Positions 16,736 through 28,068 of a stretch of 64,000 nucleotides of DNA are shown here, piece after piece. How positions within the stretch are numbered: position 1 is the first letter of the stretch; each line of letters begins with the position of its first letter. A program made the translations under genes and the position numbers. Below the pieces are notes generated by a model, which saw only the letters and a program-made list of their open reading frames with translations, was not told the DNA's origin and did not search any database. The stretch comes from Deinococcus puniceus (GTDB lineage Bacteria > Deinococcota > Deinococci > Deinococcales > Deinococcaceae): positions 2,402,501 to 2,466,500 of the forward strand of contig NZ_CP011387.1 of NCBI RefSeq assembly GCF_001644565.1, given 5' to 3'.

Positions 16736-16804
16736 GCGGCCTGCCTCTGATGCGGCAATAAATGAACCGCGTCTAAATAGGTCTGCGGTCAATAGCTCCC
16801 CACC

Positions 16805-16810
16805 TATACT
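16805..16810 (+). promoter_or_regulatory. -10 element setting the acyltransferase start
   Basis: TATACT is seven bases before the GTG at 16818. This supports that GTG over earlier in-frame codons that would run through thyX in another frame. Confidence 0.55.
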
Positions 16811-16817
16811 GCAAAGC

Positions 16818-17438
16818 GTGTCTGTACTCTGGTTGAATCAGCGGCCCACCCTGTTGTCGCGTGCGGCTTCCTCCATTTTGCGTGCGGCGGGGTGGGAATC
16901 TATGATCGCGCCTCCGCCGGGGCCGAAATTTGTGGCCGCTGCTGCTCCCCATACCAGCAACCTCGATTTCTGGCCTGCCCTGCTGTGGCGCTGGGGCACC
17001 CGCATCCCGGTGCATTGGGTGGGCAAAAAAGAACTGTTTCAGTTTCCGCTGGGGTTGTTTATGCGGGCGGTGGGGGGCCTGCCGGTCAACCGTCAGCGGG
17101 CGGGCGGCAACTTTGTAGACGCGGTGGTGGCCCTGATTCACAGCCAGAAGGAAATCGTGTTGGTGGTGGCCCCCGAAGGAACCCGCAAGCGCGGCCAGTA
17201 CTGGAAAACCGGCTTTTATTACATGGCGCTGGAAGCGGGCCTGCCCATCGGCGTGATCGCGCTGGACTGGCAACACAAGCGCATCGGCGTCATCGGTTAT
17301 GTGACGCCTACAGGCGACCTAGACGCCGATTTTGCCCTGATCCGCGAGATGCTGAAAGACGTGCGGGGCCGCGTGCCCGCCAACGAGACGCCCATCATTC
17401 CCCGGCCCAAAGAGGCGGGCGGGCCGAGCAAGACCTAG
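16818..17438 (+). CDS. PlsC-like 1-acylglycerol-3-phosphate acyltransferase family protein
   Basis: 206 residues from a GTG start fixed by the -10 hexamer. The HX4D catalytic motif is HTSNLD, preceded by AAAAP; VGKKELFQFPLGLFMRAVGG and VNRQRAGG follow, then VAPEGTRKR, the EGTR acceptor-binding motif. The family transfers acyl chains to lysophosphatidate in phospholipid synthesis, but divergent members act on other acceptors. It is shorter than typical PlsC and has no clear membrane span beyond a hydrophobic N-terminus. It lies 82 bases after thyX but appears to have its own promoter. Confidence 0.85.
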   Translation: MSVLWLNQRPTLLSRAASSILRAAGWESMIAPPPGPKFVAAAAPHTSNLDFWPALLWRWGTRIPVHWVGKKELFQFPLGLFMRAVGGLPVNRQRAGGNFVDAVVALIHSQKEIVLVVAPEGTRKRGQYWKTGFYYMALEAGLPIGVIALDWQHKRIGVIGYVTPTGDLDADFALIREMLKDVRGRVPANETPIIPRPKEAGGPSKT

Positions 17439-17543
17439 AGCATTTGTCCCAATGGAAGCGTCAGAAAAAGACTCCTGACGTTTCCCTTCTGCCAAATCCT
17501 CGCTGAAATCCACTCACTTCGTTCGGTCAAAACAACTCTTTTG

Positions 17544-17697
17544 ATACATGCTCTTATACTCCGAATTCCGATTGAAAGCGCCACCCTTTAGCGCCTCAAT
17601 CCGAGCGGAGCGAGTGTGGAAAACTACGGGCCACGCGGTGTGAAGCTCCAAGCAGAGCAGTTCCGATTGCGGCGGAATTAAGCGGAGTCCGTATCAC
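17544..17697. repeat. TGATAC-bounded MITE-like repeat, copy 1
   Basis: Starts TTGATACATG and ends CCGTATCACA. It contains GAGCGGAGCGAGTG and CCGATTG boxes. A shorter relative at 49548-49680 shares the ends and the GAGCGAAGCGAGTGG box. Boundaries are approximate. Confidence 0.45.
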
Positions 17698-17702
17698 ACG
17701 GC

Positions 17703-17738
17703 AAAAACAGGGCCAGCCCATGCTCAGGCTGGCCCCGT
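17703..17738 (-). terminator. terminator of the DinB-family gene
   Basis: On the minus strand a GGGCCAGCC-type stem with a 7-base loop is followed by TTTTT. It lies just after the stop at 17752. Confidence 0.85.
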
Positions 17739-17751
17739 TGGCGGACTGGGC

Positions 17752-18234
17752 TTAGCCCATTTTGACGAACATCGGCGGCTTTATGCCGATCATGCGGGCC
17801 ATCATCCACACCTGACCTTTGTGGTGCGCTTCATGCGTAACCAGCATGTCGACGAGGGCGGCAATCGGCATTTCGCGGCCCCCGAATGCGGTCACGCGGC
17901 GGCTGAGGTCTTCGTTGCTGAGGGCGGCAATGGCGCTCATGGCGGCCTCGGTGGTGTGCTGAAGGCGGGCGCGGGCGGCAGGCAAATCGGCGCTAGGAGC
18001 AGGCAATGCGCCGGGAGTCTGGCCCTGCAACATCGCCAACATCCGCTCGCTGCTGCCCGACAGGTGATCGGCCAACGCCACGAAGGTCATGCCGCCTTCC
18101 CACGCCGCAAAGTGGGCCTGATCGTCGGGCAATTCGGCATACAAGTCCATCAGGGCGGCGCGGTGGCCGTGTAGGGCGCGGGCCAACAGGGCCGAGCGGG
18201 ACGGGGCGGTGGGCGCAGGAGTAGGTGCAGTCAT
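17752..18234 (-). CDS. DinB-family four-helix metalloprotein
   Basis: 160 residues. Start set at ATG 18234 because TATTGT lies six bases before it; an upstream in-frame codon at 18267 gives a less convincing N-terminus. The DinB metal triad is visible: His in ALADHLSG, and the HxxxH pair in VTHEAHHKGQ. The last stretch MMARMIGIKPP is typical. DinB/YfiT folds include thiol-dependent S-transferases, but many have no known substrate. The family is expanded in Deinococcus; a second member is at 45097. Confidence 0.88.
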   Translation of the reverse strand: MTAPTPAPTAPSRSALLARALHGHRAALMDLYAELPDDQAHFAAWEGGMTFVALADHLSGSSERMLAMLQGQTPGALPAPSADLPAARARLQHTTEAAMSAIAALSNEDLSRRVTAFGGREMPIAALVDMLVTHEAHHKGQVWMMARMIGIKPPMFVKMG

Positions 18235-18240
18235 GGACAC

Positions 18241-18246
18241 ACAATA
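18241..18246 (-). promoter_or_regulatory. -10 element for leaderless DinB gene
   Basis: TATTGT on the minus strand, six bases before ATG 18234. Confidence 0.5.
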
Positions 18247-18294
18247 GAGCCGCGCCGCCCACGACAACAGGGGCGGCGCGGCAAGAGAAGAACC

Positions 18295-18681
18295 TTACAG
18301 CGGGCGGTTCTGAAGGGCGTCGCGGATTTCGGCCAGCAATTTCTCTTGGTTGGTGGGTTCTTCCACGGCAGGCTTTTCTTCACGCTTGGCGCGTTCCAGC
18401 ATCCGGGTAAAGGGCGTGATGACAAAGAAGTACACCACCGCCGCAGTAATGACGAACGTAATCAAAGCCGTGAGGAACGTGCCGTATTTGAAGATGCTGC
18501 CGTTGATACTGAAGGTGAGAGCATCGAAGTTAGGCACCCCGCCGAAGATGCCGAGAATGGGCATGACCACACCCTGCGTAAAGGCCGTGACGACACCCGC
18601 AAAAGCCGCGCCGATAATCACACCGACGGCAAGATCAACCAAATTGCCGCGCATCAAAAACTTCTGGAATCCACTTAACAT
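18295..18681 (-). CDS. mscL: large-conductance mechanosensitive channel
   Basis: Inner-membrane channel that opens under high membrane tension during hypo-osmotic shock. 128 residues. The N-terminal amphipathic helix and TM1 (MLSGFQKFLMRGNLVDLAVGV with GAAFAGVVTAF) hold the family signature. A short loop (FSINGSIFKYG) precedes TM2 (FLTALITFVITAAVVYFFV). A charged cytoplasmic helix (ERAKREEKPAVEEPTNQEKL) ends it. TAAGAT seven bases before the ATG suggests a leaderless mRNA. Confidence 0.97.
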   Translation of the reverse strand: MLSGFQKFLMRGNLVDLAVGVIIGAAFAGVVTAFTQGVVMPILGIFGGVPNFDALTFSINGSIFKYGTFLTALITFVITAAVVYFFVITPFTRMLERAKREEKPAVEEPTNQEKLLAEIRDALQNRPL

Positions 18682-18688
18682 GAGAACA

Positions 18689-18694
18689 ATCTTA
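18689..18694 (-). promoter_or_regulatory. -10 element for leaderless mscL
   Basis: TAAGAT on the minus strand, seven bases before ATG 18681. Confidence 0.5.
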
Positions 18695-18781
18695 CACTTA
18701 TTTTGGTGAAACTTGAAGGCTAGTCAGCAACTCGGCAGTCAGCTTAGATGTATGGACAATAAGTCAGAAGAAAAATTAGGC

Positions 18782-18833
18782 GCAAAGCACTGGGCAACAA
18801 GAAGAGTGAACTCCCTGCTGCCCAGTGCTTTGC
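18782..18833 (-). terminator. long hairpin after the DUF512 gene
   Basis: A perfect 15-bp stem (18782-18796 with 18819-18833) surrounds a 22-base loop. On the minus strand it lies 40 bases past the DUF512 stop. A T-rich stretch (AATTTTTCTTC) follows after a few bases, so termination is likely but not textbook. Confidence 0.6.
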
Positions 18834-18872
18834 CACCCAATGCTCTGCCGTCCAGTGCTGAGCTACAGGCTT

Positions 18873-20423
<1,551 letters not shown>

Positions 20424-20603
20424 CTGTTCTCCCTTCGGACTAGATCAATCCCTTCCGGCAGTGCCGTACAGGGCCGCCGCGAAACAGGGCAGCTTAACAG
20501 AACGAGGGGTGGTTGGGTGTGATGTGTGTCCCGGTTGGGGCGACTCGGCACAGCAAGCTCGCTGTTGCGTGTGCAAGGTAGAGATTGTGGGTGAACCCCT
20601 CGC

Positions 20604-21347
<744 letters not shown>

Positions 21348-21374
21348 AGGGGGGATTATTTCACGGCTGTCGGC

Positions 21375-21926
21375 TCAGCCCTGCGGAAACTCTACGAACT
21401 GGGGCGGCACATGTTCGCTGAGCCACACGCCGTTGGCACTGATATAGAACGCGTGTCCGGCGGCGTGCATCCGGCCTGCCTGAATGGTCAGGACAACTGG
21501 CGAGCCGCGCCTAGCGCCAACTTTGGTGGCCGTCGCCACATCGGGCGAGAGATGGACGTGGTGACGGTTCATGGCCTTCAGTCCAGTGGCACGGATGGCG
21601 GGCAGCGCGGCAGGAAACGTGCCGTGATACAGCACGGTGGGCGGCAGCGTGGGCAACAGTTCGAGGTCTACGGGAACGCTGTGGCCCTGATTGGCCCGAA
21701 TCTGCTCACCCTCCAGACTGAATCTCTGTTTGTCGCTGGCCGCAACTACCCGCGCCACCTGTTCACGGCTCACGCCCAGATGCGCCAGCACAGGCTCCAG
21801 CGGCACCCAGCCGCCCGGCGCGAGGGTCAGGCCCGCCTGATGCGGCGCGTGCCTCAGCAGATAGGACAGTTGGTGCGACAGTTGCTTGTCAGAGACGTGC
21901 TTGTCGGAGAGGGGTGTGTCGGTCAT
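21375..21926 (-). CDS. kptA: RNA 2'-phosphotransferase (Tpt1/KptA family)
   Basis: 183 residues from the ATG at 21926; an in-frame codon at 22004 would add 26 unlikely residues. Tpt1/KptA moves an internal RNA 2'-phosphate to NAD+, giving ADP-ribose 1'',2''-cyclic phosphate and nicotinamide. Signature pieces are LSYLLRHAP (catalytic His/Arg region), RANQGHS, VLYHGT, NRHHVHLS and GVWLSEHVP. CACACT six bases before the ATG is one base from the TANNNT pattern. Its substrate in bacteria is unknown, since bacterial tRNA splicing does not make this phosphate. Confidence 0.93.
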   Translation of the reverse strand: MTDTPLSDKHVSDKQLSHQLSYLLRHAPHQAGLTLAPGGWVPLEPVLAHLGVSREQVARVVAASDKQRFSLEGEQIRANQGHSVPVDLELLPTLPPTVLYHGTFPAALPAIRATGLKAMNRHHVHLSPDVATATKVGARRGSPVVLTIQAGRMHAAGHAFYISANGVWLSEHVPPQFVEFPQG

Positions 21927-22017
21927 GGGTTCAGTGTGCAGAAGTTGGGCGCAGGATGCATCTGCCGCGTGGCGGGACAGGGGTAGGCCGGGTGGCGCAG
22001 TCAACCATCATCCAGCA

Positions 22018-22047
22018 ATAAAAACCGCCCCCCGAGAGGAGCGGTGT
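22018..22047 (-). terminator. terminator after the DUF937/Ig gene
   Basis: On the minus strand ACCGCTCC, a short loop, then GGGGGGCGGT is followed by TTTTT. It lies about 65 bases after the stop at 22111. Confidence 0.75.
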
Positions 22048-22110
22048 TGATCGTTGGTAACTATCTCAATGCCGTGCTGAACAGTCTTTAAGCCCTTAGA
22101 CCCGTAGGCC

Positions 22111-24882
22111 TCACTGCGCGACGGTCAAGTTCACCGTGCTGAGAGGCTCGGCACTGGCGTCGCCCAGAGGACGAACCTCGTAGGTGACGGTGCCGACGCC
22201 GGGGCGACTCTGGTACGCCCAGCCGCAGCTTCCGTCCAGTTTGATGTCTTTGGTGCCGATCAGGCGTTCGCCACGTTTGACGGTGACGCTGTAGCCTTCG
22301 CCGCCGCCCACGCCGCCAAAGCGGAAGGGTTCGGAGACGGTCTGGCCGTCGGTGATGCTGAGGGTGTAGTCCTCGGTGCAGGCTTCGGCAGCAGCACCCG
22401 CAGCAGCGGTGGCGGCGGCGACAGTGGCGCTCACGGTGGTCAACTCGGTGCCGTCTGCGGCCTTCACGGCGTAGGTGTGTGCGCCTTCGGCGGGGCTGGG
22501 CACGTCTTTTGTCCACGTGCCGTCTGCGCCCACCGTCACGCTGCCGAGGCTCACGCCGTCTTCGAAGACTTCTACGCTGGCTCCGGGCGTGCCCTGACCG
22601 CTGAGGGCAAAGCCGCCTGCGGGCAACTGCGCGTCGGCAGCGGGTTCGGTAATGGAGAAGTCGGCGGCAACGGGGGCCGCTCCAGTGGGTGCAGCAGCGT
22701 CCGGCGCGGCAGTGTCGGGTGCAGCGGTATCCGTACCAGCTTCGGTTCCGGTTTCGGTGCCGCTTGCGGCCCCAGCTTCCCCAACCGTGGCGCTCAGGGT
22801 GGCGAGTTCGGTGCCGTCGCTGCCCTTGACGGCGTAGGCCCGCGCTCCAGCCGCCGCGCCCGTCACAGGCAATGTCCAGTTTCCATCCGCGTCTACCGTC
22901 ACTTTGCCGAGGCTGGTGTCGCCGTCGAACAGTTCGATTTCTTGTCCGGCGGTGCCCCTACCGCTCAGGGCGAAGTCCCCGCTGGGCAAGGTCGCGCCCG
23001 CAGCGGGTTCGGTGATAGAGAACTCGCCCGTACCAGAGTCGCCCGCCGCAGCCGCGTCGGTTCCGGTTGGGTCAGTCGCTGTCGGCTCGGTGCTGGCCGT
23101 GTCGTCGGTAATGTTGACCTTGAATTCACTCTTGGCCGTGCCGTCCCCGCCGGTGATGCTGTAGGTGTGTTCGCCCACCGTAGGCGCGGGAATGGTGGCC
23201 GTCCACTGGCCGTCTGCGCCTACGGTGGACTGGGCGACTTCTTGGCCCTGATCGGCAATGCTCAGGGTGTCGCCCGCCGTGCCTGTGCCGCTCATGGTGA
23301 ACTCGGCGGCAGGCAGGTTGGCATCAGCTGTGGGGTTGGTGACCACGATGCCGCCCGCCGCTGCGCTGGTGCCCGTGCCTGTGCCCGTGGTGGCGGCAGG
23401 ATTGCGGTTCAGAACCCAGCAGCCGCCCAACAGCAGGAGGAGCGCCAGAGGAATGAGCCACCAGGGGAAGCCGCCGCGTTTGCGCTCCGGCTCTCTGACC
23501 ACCGCTGGCGTGACCACAGGCGGAGTCGCCGGGGGCGTAACCGGACGGGGGGCAGGCGGAACTGCCGCTGCAACCGTCGTGGCCGCTGCACCCGCACCCA
23601 GTGCCCCTGCACCCAACAACCCGCCCAAGCTGGACAGGCCGGAAGGCAGCAGACCCGCCAGACTGCCGCCCATCCCCCCCAACAGGCCAGAAAACGCGCC
23701 TGCGCCCACGCCGCTTGCACGGGCGCGGTTGCCCAACAAGCCCAGCACCAGCGGCGTGAGGATCGCCAAGAGTCGCCCAGCGTTCGCGCCGCTGCCGCCC
23801 ACTGCGGTACCCAGTCGCCCGGTCACCGCTTCCACGTTGCCGAACAATCCGCCCAACAGGCCGCGTCCTTGGCCTTCCATGCGGGCGGTCTCGGCGGCGT
23901 CGTTCAGCAGATTGGTCTTCAGGGTGCCGTCATCGGCGGCCAGGTGTCCCAGCGGACGGGCCATGTTCAGCACGTCGTTTGCACCCGCTTCGGTGCGGCC
24001 CTTGTTGACCAACGCGTTCAGCACCAGCGGTAGCGCGGCCAGCGTGGCCCGGCCCGCCGTACTGCCGCCGAATCCTGCCGATTTGCCCACCTGCTCGGCC
24101 ACCGCAGGCGTGAACTGGCCCTTGATAAAGTCCAGCAGATTGCCGGACGTCAGCGCGGCTCCGGCCAACCCTGCGGCCCCGGCAGCGGCCAGCCCGCCGA
24201 TTGCACCCGGATTGGCCTTGTGCAGGTCAGGCGGGTGCAGATCGGGCGTGACGACTGTGGCGCTGCCCAAATCCACCTTGCCCAATTGGGGTTGGCCCAG
24301 ATCGGGTGTATCCAGACCCGGCAGCTTCACTTCCGTCTTGGCGAGGCCAGCGGCCAGCGCCCCAGCTCCAGCAAGACCAGCGAGGCCCGCCAAGCCGCCT
24401 CTCATGTCCGGCAACATGGTGGCCACATTGCCCGCATTCAGGCCGCGCTGACCCAAAAAGCTGAGCAAGAGCGGCAGCGCCATTTGCATCAGGCGCTGCA
24501 CCCCACTGTGTAGGCCGCCACTGGCTCCGGTGTCGGTCTGGCCCGCACTCAGCTTGGCTGCCACCGCCTGCGTGATCTGATCGCCCCGCCCGCCCAGCAG
24601 CACAGGCGAGAGCATTTCTCCGGCCCGCTCCAGATTGCTGGCTCCGTCGGCGTCGTTCAGGGCGTCCTGCACGCTGGCGAACTGGGGCAGGTTCTGCACG
24701 GCGTCTAGCACTTGCTCACGGCCTTCAGAGGTGGCGGCGTGATCCACGAGGGCATCGAGTTGTAGGGGTAAACCAGCGTGCAGCGCGGTGCGGGCCTGCT
24801 CCGGCGTCAGCTTGACGGCGTGGGCCAACTGCTCTGCGGCTCCGGCTCCAAAATAGCTTTGGATCTGATCCAGTAAGGTCAT
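22111..24882 (-). CDS. DUF937-TM-Ig-repeat membrane protein
   Basis: 923 residues from the ATG at 24882, which has AGGAG six bases upstream. The N-terminal half holds two DUF937/YidB-like helical regions (about 1-150 and 245-390; [32 protein letters not shown]) separated by Gly/Ala-Leu-rich segments. A membrane helix sits near residue 480 ([16 protein letters not shown]). Three bacterial Ig-like repeats of ~90 residues follow, each with the pattern EP-A-LP-FALSG-GTAG and V-ADG-W-, joined by Thr/Ala/Asp-rich linkers. A fourth divergent Cys-containing domain ends the protein. Likely topology is cytoplasmic helical domain and surface Ig stalk. No function can be named. Confidence 0.82.
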   Translation of the reverse strand: MTLLDQIQSYFGAGAAEQLAHAVKLTPEQARTALHAGLPLQLDALVDHAATSEGREQVLDAVQNLPQFASVQDALNDADGASNLERAGEMLSPVLLGGRGDQITQAVAAKLSAGQTDTGASGGLHSGVQRLMQMALPLLLSFLGQRGLNAGNVATMLPDMRGGLAGLAGLAGAGALAAGLAKTEVKLPGLDTPDLGQPQLGKVDLGSATVVTPDLHPPDLHKANPGAIGGLAAAGAAGLAGAALTSGNLLDFIKGQFTPAVAEQVGKSAGFGGSTAGRATLAALPLVLNALVNKGRTEAGANDVLNMARPLGHLAADDGTLKTNLLNDAAETARMEGQGRGLLGGLFGNVEAVTGRLGTAVGGSGANAGRLLAILTPLVLGLLGNRARASGVGAGAFSGLLGGMGGSLAGLLPSGLSSLGGLLGAGALGAGAAATTVAAAVPPAPRPVTPPATPPVVTPAVVREPERKRGGFPWWLIPLALLLLLGGCWVLNRNPAATTGTGTGTSAAAGGIVVTNPTADANLPAAEFTMSGTGTAGDTLSIADQGQEVAQSTVGADGQWTATIPAPTVGEHTYSITGGDGTAKSEFKVNITDDTASTEPTATDPTGTDAAAAGDSGTGEFSITEPAAGATLPSGDFALSGRGTAGQEIELFDGDTSLGKVTVDADGNWTLPVTGAAAGARAYAVKGSDGTELATLSATVGEAGAASGTETGTEAGTDTAAPDTAAPDAAAPTGAAPVAADFSITEPAADAQLPAGGFALSGQGTPGASVEVFEDGVSLGSVTVGADGTWTKDVPSPAEGAHTYAVKAADGTELTTVSATVAAATAAAGAAAEACTEDYTLSITDGQTVSEPFRFGGVGGGEGYSVTVKRGERLIGTKDIKLDGSCGWAYQSRPGVGTVTYEVRPLGDASAEPLSTVNLTVAQ

Positions 24883-25212
24883 AACGTTCTCCTGTGAAAC
24901 GGGGGCCAGCATCAGAGAGGCAGTGGAAAGTGAGCAGGGACAAGTGGGCAGTGAACAGCAAACAGAATCAACTCGGTAGCGAATGGCCCAGATTGTAAGA
25001 TATTTCACTGCGCCGGGCCTCATTGACCAGTCGGCACATTAAGGTTTCCCCTCGGGGGCAGAGGGGCTGCCGCGATCAGCGTTGGCCCGCCCCGAATCAC
25101 CGTACAGCTCAGCTTCCATTCCCTCTCACATGCGGCCATGAGCGATTGCTTAGGTTTGGCAGGGTCGGCCCACACAAGACAGGAACGGCCTTGACAGGGC
25201 AGGATAGAGGAC

Positions 25213-26106
25213 ATGAATGCCCCCGACGATCACCCCCATCAGCTCAACGATCAGACCAGCAACCAGCCCCGCCGAATCCTGATCACCGGAGCTGCCGGAG
25301 AGATTGGCCGCGCATTGAGGACAGGTCTACGCGACTTTTTGGCTCATCCCCAGACGGTGTTGCGCCTGACCGACGCCCGCGATCTCGGCCCCGCACGGGC
25401 AGGCGAGGAAGTGCAGCAGGCCGACTTGACCGACCTAGAGGCGATGCAGCGCGTGATGCAGGACGTAGACGCCGTGATTCACTTGGGCGGCATTGCCAAC
25501 GAAGACCGCTACGAGCGCATCCGCGACGTGAACATAGACGGCACTTACCACGTGTTGGAAGCGGCGCGGCAGGCGGGCGTGCGGCGCGTAGCATTCGCCA
25601 GCAGCATTCACACGGTGGGGATGTATCCGCGCACGCCGATTGGCCCCCCAATTGGCCCCAATGTCCCCGTGCGCCCCGATACCCATTACGGCATCAGCAA
25701 GGTCTATGGCGAAGCGCTGGGCCGCATGTACGCCGAAAAATTCGGGCTGGAGTTCGTGTCGGTACGCATCTGCTCGTTTCAGAGGGAACCGCAGGACGCC
25801 CGCCACCTCTCCACTTGGCTGTCTCACCGCGACGCCGCCCAACTGTTTGCCCGCGCCGTTACTGCGCCCGCCAGCGCCCTGCCAGACGGCTTCCGCATCG
25901 TGGCAGGCATCAGCGCCAACACCCGCCGCTGGATGACCGATGAAGGCTGGGCTGAGTTGGGCTACGCGCCGCAGGACGACGCCGAAGCTTTTGCAGGAGT
26001 GGTGGGCCACATTCACGGCGACCCCAGCGATATTACCGAGCAGCGTCAGGGCGGAATATTTGCCGCACCGGACTATGTGGGTCTGGCAAGTCAGGAGCAG
26101 AAATGA
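25213..26106 (+). CDS. NAD-dependent uronate dehydrogenase-like epimerase/dehydratase
   Basis: 297 residues in the extended SDR family. The Rossmann motif is ITGAAGEIGRALR; the active site is ASSIHTVGMYP with YGISKVYGE (YxxxK). The later stretch RHLSTWLSHRD plus GISANTRRWMTD and AWELGY-like APQDDAEAF closely recalls uronate dehydrogenases that oxidise galacturonate or glucuronate to aldarolactones. A purine-rich AGAGGAC precedes the ATG. It heads a three-gene operon with RidA and an aldo-keto reductase, joined by ATGA overlaps, which suggests sugar-acid or related carbonyl metabolism. The substrate remains inference. Confidence 0.82.
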   Translation: MNAPDDHPHQLNDQTSNQPRRILITGAAGEIGRALRTGLRDFLAHPQTVLRLTDARDLGPARAGEEVQQADLTDLEAMQRVMQDVDAVIHLGGIANEDRYERIRDVNIDGTYHVLEAARQAGVRRVAFASSIHTVGMYPRTPIGPPIGPNVPVRPDTHYGISKVYGEALGRMYAEKFGLEFVSVRICSFQREPQDARHLSTWLSHRDAAQLFARAVTAPASALPDGFRIVAGISANTRRWMTDEGWAELGYAPQDDAEAFAGVVGHIHGDPSDITEQRQGGIFAAPDYVGLASQEQK

Positions 26107-26573
26107 AGCCCCAGCAACCTCAACGCCCCATCACCAAACGCGTTTCGGGTGGCAGCCCTTGGGAAGACGTGGTGGGCTATTCGCGGGCGGTGCGGGTGGG
26201 CCAAATCGTGCATGTCGCCGGAACCACCGCCACCCTGCACGGCGAGGTTCAGTGCGTGGGTGACGCGGCGGGCCAGACCCGCGTGATCCTCAACATTATT
26301 CAGGCCGCGCTGGAAAGCCTCGGCGGGCGCATGCAGGACGTGGTGCGAACCCGAATCTACGTAACAGACATCGGGCAGTGGGAAGCGGTAGGACGCGCAC
26401 ACGGCGAGGTGTTTGCCAACATTCGCCCTGCCGCCAGCATGGTACAGGTGGCAGCGCTGATCGACCCCGACCATCTGGTAGAAATTGAAGCCGAAGCGAT
26501 TTTGCCCCTGCCCAGTGTGGATTCTGCCAGTGTGGATTCTGGGATGAATACCGAGATGGATTTTGCCAAATGA
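26103..26573 (+). CDS. RidA/YjgF-family protein
   Basis: 156 residues. RidA proteins hydrolyse reactive enamines and imines; members also occur in catabolic operons. The core AVRVGQIVHVAGTTA, VRTRIYVTDI and ANIRPAASMVQVAALIDP with the conserved Arg and EIEAEAI is present. The start overlaps the previous stop as ATGA. The C-terminus carries an exact 15-nt tandem duplication (26512-26541) that repeats SVDSA-like residues, probably a recent slippage event outside the fold. Confidence 0.9.
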   Translation: MKPQQPQRPITKRVSGGSPWEDVVGYSRAVRVGQIVHVAGTTATLHGEVQCVGDAAGQTRVILNIIQAALESLGGRMQDVVRTRIYVTDIGQWEAVGRAHGEVFANIRPAASMVQVAALIDPDHLVEIEAEAILPLPSVDSASVDSGMNTEMDFAK

Positions 26574-27547
26574 CCGGACTAGAACACCGCCTACTGGGAG
26601 CCAACCCGCCCACCGTCACGCGCCTCGGCCTCGGCTTGGCAGCGTTGGGGCGGCCCGGGTACATCAACGTAGGACACGGGGCCGACTTGGGGCCAGAAAA
26701 GTCGGTGGAGGCGATGCGGGCCAACGCCCATGCCATGCTGGACGAGGCTTGGGCGGCAGGAGTGCGCTACTTTGACGCGGCCCGCAGCTATGGATTGGCC
26801 GAAGAATTCTTGGGAAGCTGGCTTGAAACCACTGCCCACACCGCCACAGTCGGCAGCAAATGGGGCTACACCTACACCGCCAATTGGCGCACCGACGCCG
26901 AGCAGCACGAGGTCAAAGACCACACGCGGCCTACGCTGGAGCGCCAGTGGCCCGAAACGTTAGCCGCCCTGCGCCGCACGCCCGACATTTACCTGATTCA
27001 TTCCGCGACCTTAGAAACGGGCGTGCTGGACGACGCTAGGGTGCTGGCACGGCTGGCCGAACTGGCCGAATCTGGCGTGCGCGTGGGCCTGAGCCTCAGC
27101 GGGCCAACTCAGGCGGCGACGTTGCAGCGGGCGCTGGAGGTGCGCGTGGACGGCGTGAATCCCCTGAGTGTGGTGCAGGCCACTTGGAATCTGCTGGAGC
27201 CTTCAGCGGGCGCGGCGTTGGCAGAGGCGCACGCGGCAGGCTGGGGCGTGGTGGTCAAGGAAGGGGTTGCCAATGGCCGCCTGACCGCACGGGCCACCCT
27301 TCCCAAACCCATCACCGACCTGTGCGCCCGCCTGCACACCACGCCCGACGCTGTGGCCCTCGCCGCCGCCCTCGCGCAGCCTTGGGCCGACACGGTACTC
27401 AGCGGCGCGACCACGCAGCAACACCTTCGCAGCAACCTCAGCGCCGTGAGTCTGGAACTTGGGTTAGAGGAGCTGGACGCCTTGCAGGACGCAGCGCAAG
27501 CTCCGGCGGTGTACTGGCAGGAGCGGGCGGGGATGGCTTGGAATTAG
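26570..27547 (+). CDS. aldo/keto reductase
   Basis: 325-residue TIM-barrel NAD(P)H oxidoreductase. The catalytic tetrad is visible: Asp and Tyr in YFDAARSYG, Lys in VGSKWGY, and His in YLIHSATLE. The C-terminal nucleotide-binding part (VLSGATTQQHLRSNL) is typical. It is the last gene of the uronate-dehydrogenase-like operon, overlapping RidA as ATGA. Likely reduces or oxidises a sugar-derived carbonyl in the same pathway; exact substrate unknown. Confidence 0.9.
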   Translation: MTGLEHRLLGANPPTVTRLGLGLAALGRPGYINVGHGADLGPEKSVEAMRANAHAMLDEAWAAGVRYFDAARSYGLAEEFLGSWLETTAHTATVGSKWGYTYTANWRTDAEQHEVKDHTRPTLERQWPETLAALRRTPDIYLIHSATLETGVLDDARVLARLAELAESGVRVGLSLSGPTQAATLQRALEVRVDGVNPLSVVQATWNLLEPSAGAALAEAHAAGWGVVVKEGVANGRLTARATLPKPITDLCARLHTTPDAVALAAALAQPWADTVLSGATTQQHLRSNLSAVSLELGLEELDALQDAAQAPAVYWQERAGMAWN

Positions 27548-27603
27548 GGGGGATGCAGGATAGGGGTCAGGCTTGCGGTATGCCCTAACTTGTCCCCAGT
27601 CAG

Positions 27604-27609
27604 TAAACT
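27604..27609 (+). promoter_or_regulatory. -10 element for leaderless DUF3291 gene
   Basis: TAAACT lies six bases before ATG 27616. The same hexamer and spacing precede rlmB. Confidence 0.5.
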
Positions 27610-27615
27610 TTTGTC

Positions 27616-28068
27616 ATGCTCTTGGCTCAGGTCAATATCGCCCGCTTGCGTGCGCCGCTGGACGCACCCGAACTGCAAGGTTTCGTGGAGGGCCTCGCGC
27701 CCATCAATGCATTGGCCGACGCTGCACCGGGCTTTGTTTGGAGGCTCCAAGACGAAAGCGGCGACGCGACCAGTGTGGTGTACGACCCCGACCCCCTGCT
27801 GATCGTGAATCTGAGCGTCTGGGAGAGTGCCGAAGCCCTACACGCCTTCACGTATACCGGGCCGCACGTCGAATTTTTGCGCCGCCGCCGCGACTGGTTT
27901 AATCGGCTGGCGACCCCACATTTGGCGCTGTGGTGGGTAGATGACCAACACCGCCCAACCCCCGCCGAGGCCCATGACCGTTTGGCCCACTTAGAGGCGC
28001 ATGGGCCGACGCCGCACGCCTTTACACTGAGCAAATTGCACGGGCCAGAAGTGTTGGAGACGATTTAG
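27616..28068 (+). CDS. DUF3291 family protein
   Basis: 150 residues. The pattern LAQVNIARLRAPLD, PGFVWRLQDE, IVNLSVWESAEALHAFTYTG, FLRRRRDWF and LWWVDDQHRPTPAEA matches the DUF3291 family, which has a ferredoxin-like dimeric alpha/beta fold similar to some monooxygenases. No cofactor site can be claimed. The stop overlaps the stop of the opposite-strand MNT-HepT gene. Confidence 0.82.
   Translation: MLLAQVNIARLRAPLDAPELQGFVEGLAPINALADAAPGFVWRLQDESGDATSVVYDPDPLLIVNLSVWESAEALHAFTYTGPHVEFLRRRRDWFNRLATPHLALWWVDDQHRPTPAEAHDRLAHLEAHGPTPHAFTLSKLHGPEVLETI

Larger units (their letters stand above)
17439..17751. other. 313-bp gene-free stretch
   Basis: No gene is seen. It holds a probable TGATAC-bounded repeat (17544-17697) and, at the right end, the terminator of the minus-strand DinB gene. 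Confidence 0.6.

Noticed and set aside
22477..24033. 518-residue plus-strand frame opposite the DUF937/Ig gene
   Set aside because: Ala/Gly/Arg-rich low complexity with no domain; the minus frame has a ribosome binding site and clear domains.
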